DNA of 64,000 nucleotides from Anaerosporobacter mobilis DSM 15930 (lineage in GTDB: Bacteria; Bacillota; Clostridia; Lachnospirales; Lachnospiraceae): contig NZ_FRCP01000023.1 in the NCBI RefSeq assembly GCF_900142955.1, forward strand, positions 1-64,000, read 5' to 3'. Under the pieces are notes generated by a model that worked only from the letters and a program-made list of their open reading frames with translations, was not told the origin of the DNA and ran no database searches. Positions 9,488-17,240 of the stretch are shown here, piece after piece (position 1 is the first letter of the stretch; each line of letters starts with the position of its first letter). The translations under genes were made by a program, and so were the position numbers.

Positions 9488-9676
9488 TTACCTTCTCCTT
9501 TTTAATCTTTTATAGTAACACGATAAAACCCGACTATTGAAACTTCTTCGCCTCCTTCTTTGTTATTCCCCAATAATTTTTAATAGTCGTATATATTTTA
9601 TCATTAAAGAATCAAGAAGAAGGTGGATTATCTTTTAAAAGCGTGTAGAATTATTAACTGTTTTTTACAATAGATT

Positions 9677-9722
9677 AAATATGAAAGACTATACAGTTTT
9701 ATCTGTATAGTCTTTCATATTT
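9677..9722. repeat. Perfect 20-bp inverted repeat (strong hairpin)
   Basis: Bases 9677-9696 are the exact reverse complement of 9703-9722 around a 6-base loop (TTTTAT). It lies between the GntR terminator and the promoter region of the secreted-protein gene. It may be a second bidirectional terminator or a mobile-element relic. The rest of the 9488-9833 spacer holds the upstream region of the secreted-protein gene, including CGACTATT (9531-9538) and its inverse AATAGTCG (9592-9599), and no supported gene. Confidence 0.6.
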
Positions 9723-9788
9723 AGCCATTTATACAACATCCTGCGAAACGGTTATCCTTACATCTTCCTTCAAAAGGGAGGGCAAGCA

Positions 9789-9820
9789 AAAACCTATGAA
9801 GCTTTCACTCCATAGGTTTT
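9789..9820 (-). terminator. Terminator of the citrate synthase-IDH-GntR operon
   Basis: AAAACCTATG at 9789-9798 pairs with CATAGGTTTT at 9811-9820, just after the GntR stop codon. Confidence 0.75.
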
Positions 9821-9833
9821 CAACTACATATAT

Positions 9834-10514
9834 TTATAATAACTTCTCTAATCCCTTTTCACTAATATTATTAATAGTGTTCTTAATATGCTCATGTGTT
9901 AGATATTCGGCCTTGTCTGCATCGTGTTCTCTAATCGCCTCAAAAATCGCTATGTGCTCTTCATTGGTGTGGCTAGCACGAATCATGGAAGACAAAGACG
10001 CCTTGCGGATTCTCTGTACATACTGATGGTAGTCAGATAACAGATGACATAGGATACGACTACCAGAAGCCTCATATAACAGCTCATGAAACTTGCTATC
10101 AAGTTCAAAAATCTGTCCCTCATGGGAACGTCTTGTATGGAATTCTGATAGGTATACAACTTCATCCATCTCTTCCATCTGCTTCTCTGTTATATTCTCG
10201 CATGCCATTCTTGCACAAAGTCCTTCAAGATAAGAACGAATCATATAGATGTCATGAATATCTTTCGCAGAAATCCCATTCACATAGGCTCCTTTATTCG
10301 GAATAATATTCACTAATCCTTCTAACTCTAACTGTCTTAATGCCTCGCGAACAGGCGTCCTACTAACGCCTAATTCATTCCCTATTGTTACTTCTTTTAA
10401 TTCTTCATTCTGACTATATTTACCCGAGAGAATATCGTCACGTATTTTATGAAAGACACGTCCTCTCAAGGAATATTTATCGGATGATTCCTTTTGCTCA
10501 TGAAAACTGTCCAA
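9834..10514 (-). CDS. GntR-family (FadR/FCD) transcriptional regulator
   Basis: From the chosen start the protein has 226 residues: an N-terminal GntR winged helix (motif VSRTPVREALRQLELEGLV) and a C-terminal all-helical FCD ligand domain with conserved D, H residues of the metal/organic-acid site. TTG at 10514 was chosen because AGGAGG lies 8 bases upstream, overlapping the stop codon of the isocitrate dehydrogenase gene; longer frames lack a site. It is the last gene of the operon and probably binds the TTGTATACAA sites before Re-citrate synthase, a motif typical of this subfamily. The effector may be citrate or a related organic acid (inference). Confidence 0.88.
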   Translation of the reverse strand: MDSFHEQKESSDKYSLRGRVFHKIRDDILSGKYSQNEELKEVTIGNELGVSRTPVREALRQLELEGLVNIIPNKGAYVNGISAKDIHDIYMIRSYLEGLCARMACENITEKQMEEMDEVVYLSEFHTRRSHEGQIFELDSKFHELLYEASGSRILCHLLSDYHQYVQRIRKASLSSMIRASHTNEEHIAIFEAIREHDADKAEYLTHEHIKNTINNISEKGLEKLL

Positions 10515-10527
10515 AGAATATTTCCTC

Positions 10528-11691
10528 CTAGTTCTTCGCAATCGTCTCCATAATGTAATCAGCAAATTCAGCACCTGTAGCTCCAGTATCTCTACCAGTC
10601 AATACTAATTTCTTTTCTGTAACAGTACAGATGTCAAGTGCGTTGTACAATTGATTTGCTTTCTCTGTATAACCGATGTGAGATAGTAACATTGCACCAG
10701 CACGGATTACGCTACATGGATCTGCGTAAATATCTCTACCTTCCTGCACCATACGTGGGGCAGAACCATGAATTGCTTCAAACATAGCATATTTTTTGCC
10801 AATGTTTGCACTACCAGCGGTACCTACACCACCTTGCAATTCAGCCGCTTCATCTGTAATAATATCACCATATAGATTAGGTAATACAACTACCTCAAAG
10901 TCTCTTCTTCTTTGTTCATCTAATAATTTTGCAGTCATGATATCAATGTACCAATCATCTGCAGTAATTCCATCGTATTCTTTTGCTATACGATAGAAAT
11001 TCTCAAGGAATTTACCATCTGTTGTTTTGATGATGTTTGCCTTTGTAACTGCTGTTACACGAGTCTTACCATTCGCCTTAGCGAATTCGAACGCTGCACG
11101 AATAATTCTATCACAACCTTGAGACGTTGCAATTGTAAAGTCGATACCAAGGTCGTCTGTTACGCTAACACCTTCTTTACCTGCTGCATATCCACCTTCT
11201 GTATTCTCGCGGTAGAATGTCCAGTCGATACCTTGTTCTGGTATACGAACAGGGCGAACGTTAGCGAATAGATCTAGTTCTTTTCTCATAGCTACATTAG
11301 CAGATTCTATATTAGGTAGACCGTCACCTTTTCTAGGCGTTGTAGTAGGTCCTTTTAAGATAACATCACAAGTTTTTAATTCTGTTAATACATCAGCTGG
11401 TATAGCTGCCATCTCTTCTGCTCTTCTTTCAATTGTTAAGCCATCAATTACTTTAAACTCAACTTTACCAGTTGCTACTTCATCTTTTAATAAATACTCA
11501 AGAACTCGCTGAGCTTGCCCTGTAATTGCAGGACCTATTCCATCTCCACCACATACACCAATTGTGATTTTATCCAGTTCTTTATAATTAACAAAGTCAC
11601 CTTGTGCCTTCATAGCTTCAACTCTTGCTAATTGCTTCTCTAATAGCTTTCCAAACTGTTCCTTTGCTGCTTCAATTTGCTGCGTATTCAT
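10528..11691 (-). CDS. icd: NAD-type isocitrate/isopropylmalate-family dehydrogenase
   Basis: This 387-residue enzyme belongs to the isocitrate/isopropylmalate dehydrogenase superfamily and, given the upstream citrate synthase, most likely oxidises isocitrate to 2-oxoglutarate. Visible landmarks are GGDGIGP near residue 50, FYRENTEGGY, the catalytic lysine in TKANIIK, the metal-binding aspartates in LYGDIITDEAAE, and the cofactor region starting EAIHGSAPRM. ATG at 11691 has AGGAGG 7 bases upstream; a TTG one codon earlier is too close. Its stop overlaps the ribosome site of the GntR gene, indicating one transcript. NAD rather than NADP use is inferred. Confidence 0.88.
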   Translation of the reverse strand: MNTQQIEAAKEQFGKLLEKQLARVEAMKAQGDFVNYKELDKITIGVCGGDGIGPAITGQAQRVLEYLLKDEVATGKVEFKVIDGLTIERRAEEMAAIPADVLTELKTCDVILKGPTTTPRKGDGLPNIESANVAMRKELDLFANVRPVRIPEQGIDWTFYRENTEGGYAAGKEGVSVTDDLGIDFTIATSQGCDRIIRAAFEFAKANGKTRVTAVTKANIIKTTDGKFLENFYRIAKEYDGITADDWYIDIMTAKLLDEQRRRDFEVVVLPNLYGDIITDEAAELQGGVGTAGSANIGKKYAMFEAIHGSAPRMVQEGRDIYADPCSVIRAGAMLLSHIGYTEKANQLYNALDICTVTEKKLVLTGRDTGATGAEFADYIMETIAKN

Positions 11692-11804
11692 CAATAATCC
11701 TCCTATGCTCCGTAAATGATTGTATTAATTGTTACGTTTACTAAGTATTTCTTAAGTTCTTATGATGTGATCTGCTTCTATTTACATTAGTATAGTGTAG
11801 CATA

Positions 11805-13193
11805 CTAAATGTTAACATTCAATTCTTTACAAGCTTCGTCAATAACTTTTATTAATTCGTTGTCTGTAATAACCGTTACACGACCTTCGTCATATTGTTT
11901 ATCTACCCAATCTTTCACTATCGTTACTACAGGATGTGACTTATCAACGGCTCTTTTGTCTTTTAGTTTGTAATATGTGTTAATCCAGTGTGCAATTCCT
12001 GCAAGACCTGATGTATTAGAAACTGCAACTAATACTGGCCTATTTAAGAATTTATCTGTATCAAATATATTGTAGATTTCTTCATTCTTAAGTAATCCAT
12101 CTGCATGGATTCCTGCTCTCGTAACATTAAAATTCTCACCTACAAAAGGCGTTCTAGATGGAACTTTATAATCGATTTCTTCCCTAAAGTAATCTGCTAA
12201 TTCTGTAATTACTGTTGTGTCCATACCATCTAAAGTCCCCTTTAGCTGTGCATACTCGAATACCATCGCTTCAAGAGGGGTATTGCCTGTTCTTTCACCA
12301 ATACCGAATAAGGAACAGTTGACACCACTTGCACCATATAACCAAGCTGTCGTTGAGTTCGTTACTGCTTTATAGAAATCATTGTGACCATGCCACTCTA
12401 ACTGCGCTGAAGGCACACCTCCATGTGTCATTAATCCATAGATAATTCCTGGTACGGAGCGTGGAATAACCGCACCAGGGAAGTTAACTCCATATCCCAT
12501 TGTATCGCATGCACGAATCTTAACTGGGATTCCGTATTCCTCCCCTAATTTCATCAATTCGAGACAGAATGGAATAACAAAACCATGAATATCAGAACGA
12601 GTAATATCTTCAAAATGACAACGTGGTGCTACTCCTGTTTCCAGACACTCTCTTACTACACTTAGATAATGGTTCATTGCTTCTTTTCTTGTCATCTTCA
12701 TCTTATAGAAGATATGATAGTCAGAGCAACTTACTAAGATTCCTGTTTCTTTTAATCCAATCTCTTTTACTAATTCAAAATCTTTCTTACTTGCACGAAT
12801 CCAGGCGGTTACTTCTGGAAACTGATATCCTCTTTCCAAACATTTGTAAACAGCATCACGGTCTTTCTTACTATATAAGAAGAATTCACTTTGACGGATA
12901 ATTCCTTTCGGACCACCTAACTTGTGAAAATAATCATAGATTGTAACAATCTGCTCAGTCGTATACGGTGCTCTTGATTGCTGCCCATCACGAAATGTTG
13001 TATCTGTAATCCAGATTTCATCTGGCATATTATGTGGCACTATTCGATCATTAAACGCAATCTTTGGTACCTCGTCATATGGAAACAGATTACGGAACAC
13101 ATTCGGTGTATCAACTTCTACAAGTGGATAGATGCGTTCTTCATACTGTAACAGGTTATTGTGTCGATTTAAAAATACTCTACGATTTTCCAT
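11805..13193 (-). CDS. Re-citrate synthase (homocitrate/isopropylmalate synthase family)
   Basis: The 462-residue protein is a DRE-TIM metallolyase-type acyltransferase: TDTTFRDGQQS near residue 65 carries the metal aspartate and EWHGHND the metal histidines. Clostridium kluyveri and relatives use such an enzyme as Re-citrate synthase (oxaloacetate plus acetyl-CoA to citrate) in place of the common Si-type enzyme. The operon with isocitrate dehydrogenase supports citrate rather than homocitrate or isopropylmalate as product, feeding 2-oxoglutarate and glutamate synthesis. ATG at 13193 has AAGGAG 8 bases upstream; an in-frame GTG overlaps that site. Aconitase is not in the window. Confidence 0.8.
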   Translation of the reverse strand: MENRRVFLNRHNNLLQYEERIYPLVEVDTPNVFRNLFPYDEVPKIAFNDRIVPHNMPDEIWITDTTFRDGQQSRAPYTTEQIVTIYDYFHKLGGPKGIIRQSEFFLYSKKDRDAVYKCLERGYQFPEVTAWIRASKKDFELVKEIGLKETGILVSCSDYHIFYKMKMTRKEAMNHYLSVVRECLETGVAPRCHFEDITRSDIHGFVIPFCLELMKLGEEYGIPVKIRACDTMGYGVNFPGAVIPRSVPGIIYGLMTHGGVPSAQLEWHGHNDFYKAVTNSTTAWLYGASGVNCSLFGIGERTGNTPLEAMVFEYAQLKGTLDGMDTTVITELADYFREEIDYKVPSRTPFVGENFNVTRAGIHADGLLKNEEIYNIFDTDKFLNRPVLVAVSNTSGLAGIAHWINTYYKLKDKRAVDKSHPVVTIVKDWVDKQYDEGRVTVITDNELIKVIDEACKELNVNI

Positions 13194-13298
13194 CAAACTC
13201 ACTCCTTGTATAATTATTCACTCACCCCTTATAACAAAGCACCTTTTTCTCGATCTTTTTATATAGTGTTTAGTTATACATTATATAACCAATTATTA

Positions 13299-13306
13299 TG
13301 TATACA
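13299..13306. promoter_or_regulatory. Second GntR-type operator (TGTATACA)
   Basis: This 8-base palindrome lies 45 bases downstream of the -10 box of the Re-citrate synthase promoter and matches the core of the stronger site at 13351-13360. Two spaced sites suit dimer-dimer binding or a transcription roadblock. Confidence 0.6.
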
Positions 13307-13349
13307 ATAATAATGCTTTATTTTCAAGGTTTTATATTGATTTGTTATT

Positions 13350-13378
13350 ATTGTATACAATTATACTATCTTTGTCAA
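13350..13378 (-). promoter_or_regulatory. Promoter and overlapping GntR operator of the Re-citrate synthase operon
   Basis: On the minus strand TTGACA (13373-13378) and TACAAT (13350-13355) are 17 bases apart. The perfect palindrome TTGTATACAA at 13351-13360 overlaps the -10 box. FCD-type GntR repressors commonly recognise this palindrome, and the operon itself encodes one, so autoregulation is likely. The remaining spacer to 13610 is very AT-rich with no supported gene. Confidence 0.8.
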
Positions 13379-13610
13379 TTAGCAATTTAGCATGATAAAG
13401 TGGTTGTATAATTACATGTTTACAATAAAGTTTGAAAACTTTTTATAGTATAAAGTTTTTATAAGATAAAATTTTCTATAAAATAAAAAAGAAGTAAAAT
13501 ATTAGTAGTAAAACTACTATATATTCCACTTCCAAGTTATAATCATATATTCGCTAGATAATAGCTTAATAAATCTCCTCTAATGAGGGGATACGATAGT
13601 GAGACCATTA

Positions 13611-14516
13611 TTAACATTTTTCCGATACTGGCATCCATACTTCCATGTAGGTACTGTCAGGTGAGCTGTCATAGTACATTTCTGGAGAATAAACCTCCAT
13701 GGTCAAATCATGCTTTTCAAGCCAAACCCCACAATATTTTATAGCCTTATTGAGAGCCACGGTAACAAGTTGCTCAAAATTTTCTGCTTCAAATCTACAA
13801 ACAATGTATTCTCTTGCCGGAAGTTCCCAAGTAACAAAACGGGCATCTTTTGTTCCTTGCGACACTTGTGCACCCGCAAAGTAAGTAAAATACCCTTCCG
13901 GCACATCACCAAGATAAGCAACTCCCAGTTCGCATCCTCCAATTCGAGGTATATATTGTTTTTCTTTATGGAATTTTTCCCAAACTTGACCAGGCATATC
14001 TACTCCTGTAGATTCGCCAAGTGGCATTTGTCCTTCAATAGGAATGATACCTGATACTCCCATAAAAAGTATTGGTTGTAAGATTGTTTTACGGTTAAAT
14101 TCCAACACAAGTCCATCACTGATAAGTGGGACACCTTCGTCAATCATCGTGTAGGATAACAATAAGTCGGGCTTGTCAAATTGATTGAGCATTACCGGAT
14201 GTTTGCGATATTCTTCTGGTGTTATTTTATAGGCTTCTTTGAATGCTCTTGTGAATGTCTCATGGCTTCCAAAGCCGTAGTCAAGCGCAACATCTAAAAT
14301 ACGTCGTTGTTTATCAGCAAGTGATTCAAGGGCTTTAGCTAATCTGCGTAATTTAATGTATTCTCGAACTGGCTTCTTAACAAGACGTGAAAATAACCTT
14401 TGATAATAAAAAAGTGACAATGACGATTCCTTTGCTAGCTGTTCAATATTAATTTCATCACTAATATTTGATTCAATATAATCAAGTGATTTTTGTATAG
14501 CTTCCCATGCGTGCAT
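13611..14516 (-). CDS. AraC-family regulator with GyrI-like effector domain
   Basis: The 301-residue protein has two N-terminal AraC helix-turn-helix motifs (about residues 8-105, with ALDYGFGSHETFTRAFKEAY in the second) and a C-terminal GyrI-like small-molecule domain (about 125-300), the Rob/SoxS-plus-sensor layout. ATG at 14516 is preceded by AAGGAGGTG; an earlier ATG 11 codons upstream has no site. It stands alone; the divergently transcribed neighbour is a secreted YHYH protein 240 bases away. Members usually activate drug or stress genes; no target can be named here. Confidence 0.88.
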   Translation of the reverse strand: MHAWEAIQKSLDYIESNISDEINIEQLAKESSLSLFYYQRLFSRLVKKPVREYIKLRRLAKALESLADKQRRILDVALDYGFGSHETFTRAFKEAYKITPEEYRKHPVMLNQFDKPDLLLSYTMIDEGVPLISDGLVLEFNRKTILQPILFMGVSGIIPIEGQMPLGESTGVDMPGQVWEKFHKEKQYIPRIGGCELGVAYLGDVPEGYFTYFAGAQVSQGTKDARFVTWELPAREYIVCRFEAENFEQLVTVALNKAIKYCGVWLEKHDLTMEVYSPEMYYDSSPDSTYMEVWMPVSEKC

Positions 14517-14756
14517 AATATGCACCTCCTTCTGTAGATAGCATATCACTACTACAATTTGTGCGCTTGACCTGGTCTGCTTTATTCTGGAAGCACGCTA
14601 ATTCCGATTGGCTATTATTTGTTAATAATAATTCATTCTTACAATCGAATTCTGCTCTTCGATTATTTGCTGTTATATATTTAGTAACAATTAATTGATT
14701 TTACCATTTTTTACATATATAATAATTATATTATAATAGTATAAGGGAGAATGTAT

Positions 14757-15245
14757 ATGTCAAAGAAAATAACATCAACATTAAAAAAAGCAATTTTGGT
14801 ATTAACTGTATTGGTAACGGCTATAAATCTCACCTATATCCCATCTGCTGCATCACCAATTCAATCACATTCTGGTAGAACCGATTCTAGCGGTGGTCAT
14901 AGAGATAATAAAAACAAGAGTGGTTTAGGTAGCTATCATTATCATTGTGGTGGACACGAAGCACATCTTCATAAAAATGGAGTTTGCCCCTATAGTAGTT
15001 CAAGCAAATCTTCCAATTCTAGTAAATCAACCAAAAAAGCCACTGCAAACAAGTCTTCCAAATACTCGACAACAGTGGAAAAGGTACAGATTGCTTTAAA
15101 CAACCTAGGCTATGATTGTGGTAAAGCAGATGGAATCAGCGGCAAAAAAACAAAAAATGCAGTAAAAAAATATCGACAAGATAAAGGTCTTACGGTAAAT
15201 ACCAAGATTGACAAAGAGCTAAAAAAATCTCTTGGGATAAACTAA
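14757..15245 (+). CDS. Secreted YHYH-domain protein with peptidoglycan-binding domain
   Basis: The 162-residue protein has a signal peptide (about residues 1-33), a short domain rich in His and Cys with GSYHYHCGGHEAHLH (about 57-80) followed by CPY, a serine/lysine-rich linker, and a C-terminal PG_binding_1 domain (about 105-160). It is probably exported and held on the cell wall. The His/Cys cluster suggests metal binding, which is inferred. The ATG at 14757 has AAGGGAG 7 bases before it; the ATG two codons earlier is too close to it. TATAAT-like sequence lies 20-30 bases upstream. Confidence 0.85.
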   Translation: MSKKITSTLKKAILVLTVLVTAINLTYIPSAASPIQSHSGRTDSSGGHRDNKNKSGLGSYHYHCGGHEAHLHKNGVCPYSSSSKSSNSSKSTKKATANKSSKYSTTVEKVQIALNNLGYDCGKADGISGKKTKNAVKKYRQDKGLTVNTKIDKELKKSLGIN

Positions 15246-15455
15246 GACAAACCTTTTTTCTCAACCTATTGGATTTCGAAAGCATATATGATATATTACT
15301 TATATACATAGAACCATAGGATACAATTTCCAATCGTGCATATGTTAGAGGTCGACGGTACCAATCTTACCCCGTCTATCTACTCAAATATCCTATACTA
15401 ATATAGATAATTGAGTTATTTATATTACTAGAATCTAAGAATCGAGGTAACGCCC

Positions 15456-16388
15456 ATGCAAAACAAAAAAGTAGTAGTTGCTTTAGGACACAGCGCTTTC
15501 GGAAAGACATTTCCAGAACAACAAGAATCCATTAAAAACGCCGCTGTTGCAATTGCAGATTTAGTAGAAGCCAAATATCAAGTTGTTATCACACATAGTA
15601 ACGCCCCTCAAGTTGGTATGATTCATACAGCAATGACAGAATATAGCCGCCTTGATAAAGAGCAAACCGTAGCCCCAATGTCAATCTGTAGTGCCATGAG
15701 CCAAGGATATATTGGTTACGATTTACAGAATGCTATCCGTACCGAATTACTACAACGCGGAATCTATAAAACCGTTTCTACTATCATCACACAGGTTCGT
15801 GTTGACACTTTCGATCCAGCCTTCCATAATCCAACCAAAGTAATTGGACGTATCATGTCTGAAGAGGAAGCAAAAGAAGAAGAACAAAAAGGTAATTACG
15901 TTATTCCAGTAGCGGATGGATTCCGCAGAATTATCGCTGCTCCAAAGCCAATCGATATCTATGAAATCGATGCAATACGAGCACTTTTAGATGCTGGCCA
16001 AGTTGTTATCGCATGTGGTGGTGGCGGTATTCCTGTATTAGAACAAGGTACAAAACTAAAAGGTGCAAGTGCTGTAATTGAGAAAGACTTAGTTAGTGCG
16101 AAGATGGCAGAACTTCTTAATGCCGATACCCTTCTTTTATTAACTGGCGTTGATCGTGTATTCCTAAACTTCGGTAGCGACAATGAAACTCCTTTAGAAA
16201 CTGTTACCCTAGAAGAAGCGAAAAACTATATGAATGAGGGACACTTTGCAGCTGGATCTATGCAACCTAAAGTAGAAGCAGCCATTAAATTCGTTTCAAC
16301 AAATCCAGAACATACTGCTATTATCTCTCATCTTGATAAAGCAAGATCTGCTATTAAAGGCAAAACTGGTACTCATTTTGTAAAATAG
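15456..16388 (+). CDS. arcC: Carbamate kinase family protein with altered glycine motifs
   Basis: The 310-residue protein is an amino-acid-kinase-fold enzyme of the carbamate kinase family, which makes ATP from carbamoyl phosphate and ADP, usually after citrulline, agmatine or purine breakdown. Length and the C-terminal blocks (VIACGGGGIPV, IEKDL, TGVDRVFLNF, GSMQPKVEAA) fit well. Two normally invariant motifs differ: GGNALG reads GHSAFG (11-16) and THGNGPQVG reads THSNAPQVG (46-54). It stands alone, without arcA/arcB or agmatine deiminase genes nearby. A changed substrate or kinetics is possible. GAGG lies before the ATG. Confidence 0.85.
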   Translation: MQNKKVVVALGHSAFGKTFPEQQESIKNAAVAIADLVEAKYQVVITHSNAPQVGMIHTAMTEYSRLDKEQTVAPMSICSAMSQGYIGYDLQNAIRTELLQRGIYKTVSTIITQVRVDTFDPAFHNPTKVIGRIMSEEEAKEEEQKGNYVIPVADGFRRIIAAPKPIDIYEIDAIRALLDAGQVVIACGGGGIPVLEQGTKLKGASAVIEKDLVSAKMAELLNADTLLLLTGVDRVFLNFGSDNETPLETVTLEEAKNYMNEGHFAAGSMQPKVEAAIKFVSTNPEHTAIISHLDKARSAIKGKTGTHFVK

Positions 16389-16459
16389 ATATACAATCTA
16401 CTTCTAACATCGGTAAATGTTTCTAAGATTTACGAGTAATGAATAGTAATAAAAATAAA

Positions 16460-16513
16460 AAACAATCTTAAAAAATTGTGTGCCTTATGGGCTTCAAGTT
16501 TTTAAGATTGTTT
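16460..16513. terminator. Bidirectional terminator between carbamate kinase and DUF1653 genes
   Basis: A 15-base arm at 16460-16474 pairs perfectly with 16499-16513 around a 24-base loop, with A and T runs at the ends. It serves both converging genes. Confidence 0.75.
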
Positions 16514-16517
16514 GCTT

Positions 16518-17096
16518 TTAGCGTAATCGACGATCTTCAAATCTAATATGCGTAAGTAAACAATTACGAATTTCTTCTAGTTGTTCTTCCACCGTATCCG
16601 TTGCTAAAACTATGTCCATAGAAATCGCCATACTATTAACTATATGAGAATCTACATGTTTCTTCATCAAATCTAGCTGTTCTAATTTATCTTGATGACT
16701 TCTTGCATCAAGGAAATCTAATAAAACTTGATGTGTATCAACACTTTCCGATTCCTTTGTTTTAATAGAATGTTGAAGATGAATCTCTTGCAACATAGCA
16801 TCAAGTTCTGAACTCTCCTCTACAGGTACACTTGAAGTTGATTTTTCAACAGTCTTCTCTGGCATGTACACTTCAAAGCGAAATTTCTGCGTTACATCTG
16901 GGTATTTCTCATGGTCCACTTCGCTCAAGAACATATCTAGAGGTCTTATATACGTCTTGAAATCTCCGTAAAGTGCTTGATACACTACATATTCTTCTCT
17001 TGTCTCGGAATGTATTGCAATTGATACAATCTGATATAACATTCCCTTAAAGTGTTTCATTAACGTTCCAGGTACAATAATCTCTCTATTTTGCAT
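16518..17096 (-). CDS. DUF1653 domain protein
   Basis: The 192-residue protein begins with a DUF1653 domain (about residues 8-80; HFKGMLYQIVSIAIHSETREE then VVYQALYGDFKTYIRP and MFLSEV). Its C-terminal half (about 95-192) is a predicted helical region without a recognised domain. DUF1653 has no established function. The gene stands alone on the minus strand, downstream of the ABC exporter operon but separated from it by a terminator. AGAGGAG lies 11 bases before the ATG. Confidence 0.8.
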   Translation of the reverse strand: MQNREIIVPGTLMKHFKGMLYQIVSIAIHSETREEYVVYQALYGDFKTYIRPLDMFLSEVDHEKYPDVTQKFRFEVYMPEKTVEKSTSSVPVEESSELDAMLQEIHLQHSIKTKESESVDTHQVLLDFLDARSHQDKLEQLDLMKKHVDSHIVNSMAISMDIVLATDTVEEQLEEIRNCLLTHIRFEDRRLR

Positions 17097-17121
17097 TTAC
17101 CATCTATGCTCCTCTCTAACG

Positions 17122-17163
17122 AAAAAAGTTATTGTAAAGACTATATTTTGTCTCTACAATAAC
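17122..17163 (-). terminator. Terminator of the ABC exporter operon
   Basis: Bases 17128-17141 pair with 17150-17163 (one mismatch) and, on the minus strand, are followed by a T run (17122-17127). Confidence 0.8.
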
Positions 17164-17240
17164 TCTCTCTTATTCTACCACAAACCTAGCATTTGTGTAC
17201 ATAGGGGATGGGTAACTTTAACCAGATAATCATTAACTCA

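Noticed and set aside
9531..9599. Riboswitch before the secreted beta-helix gene
   Set aside because: Only one 8-base inverted pair 53 bases apart is visible; no motif of a known class (for example cyclic di-GMP) was found.
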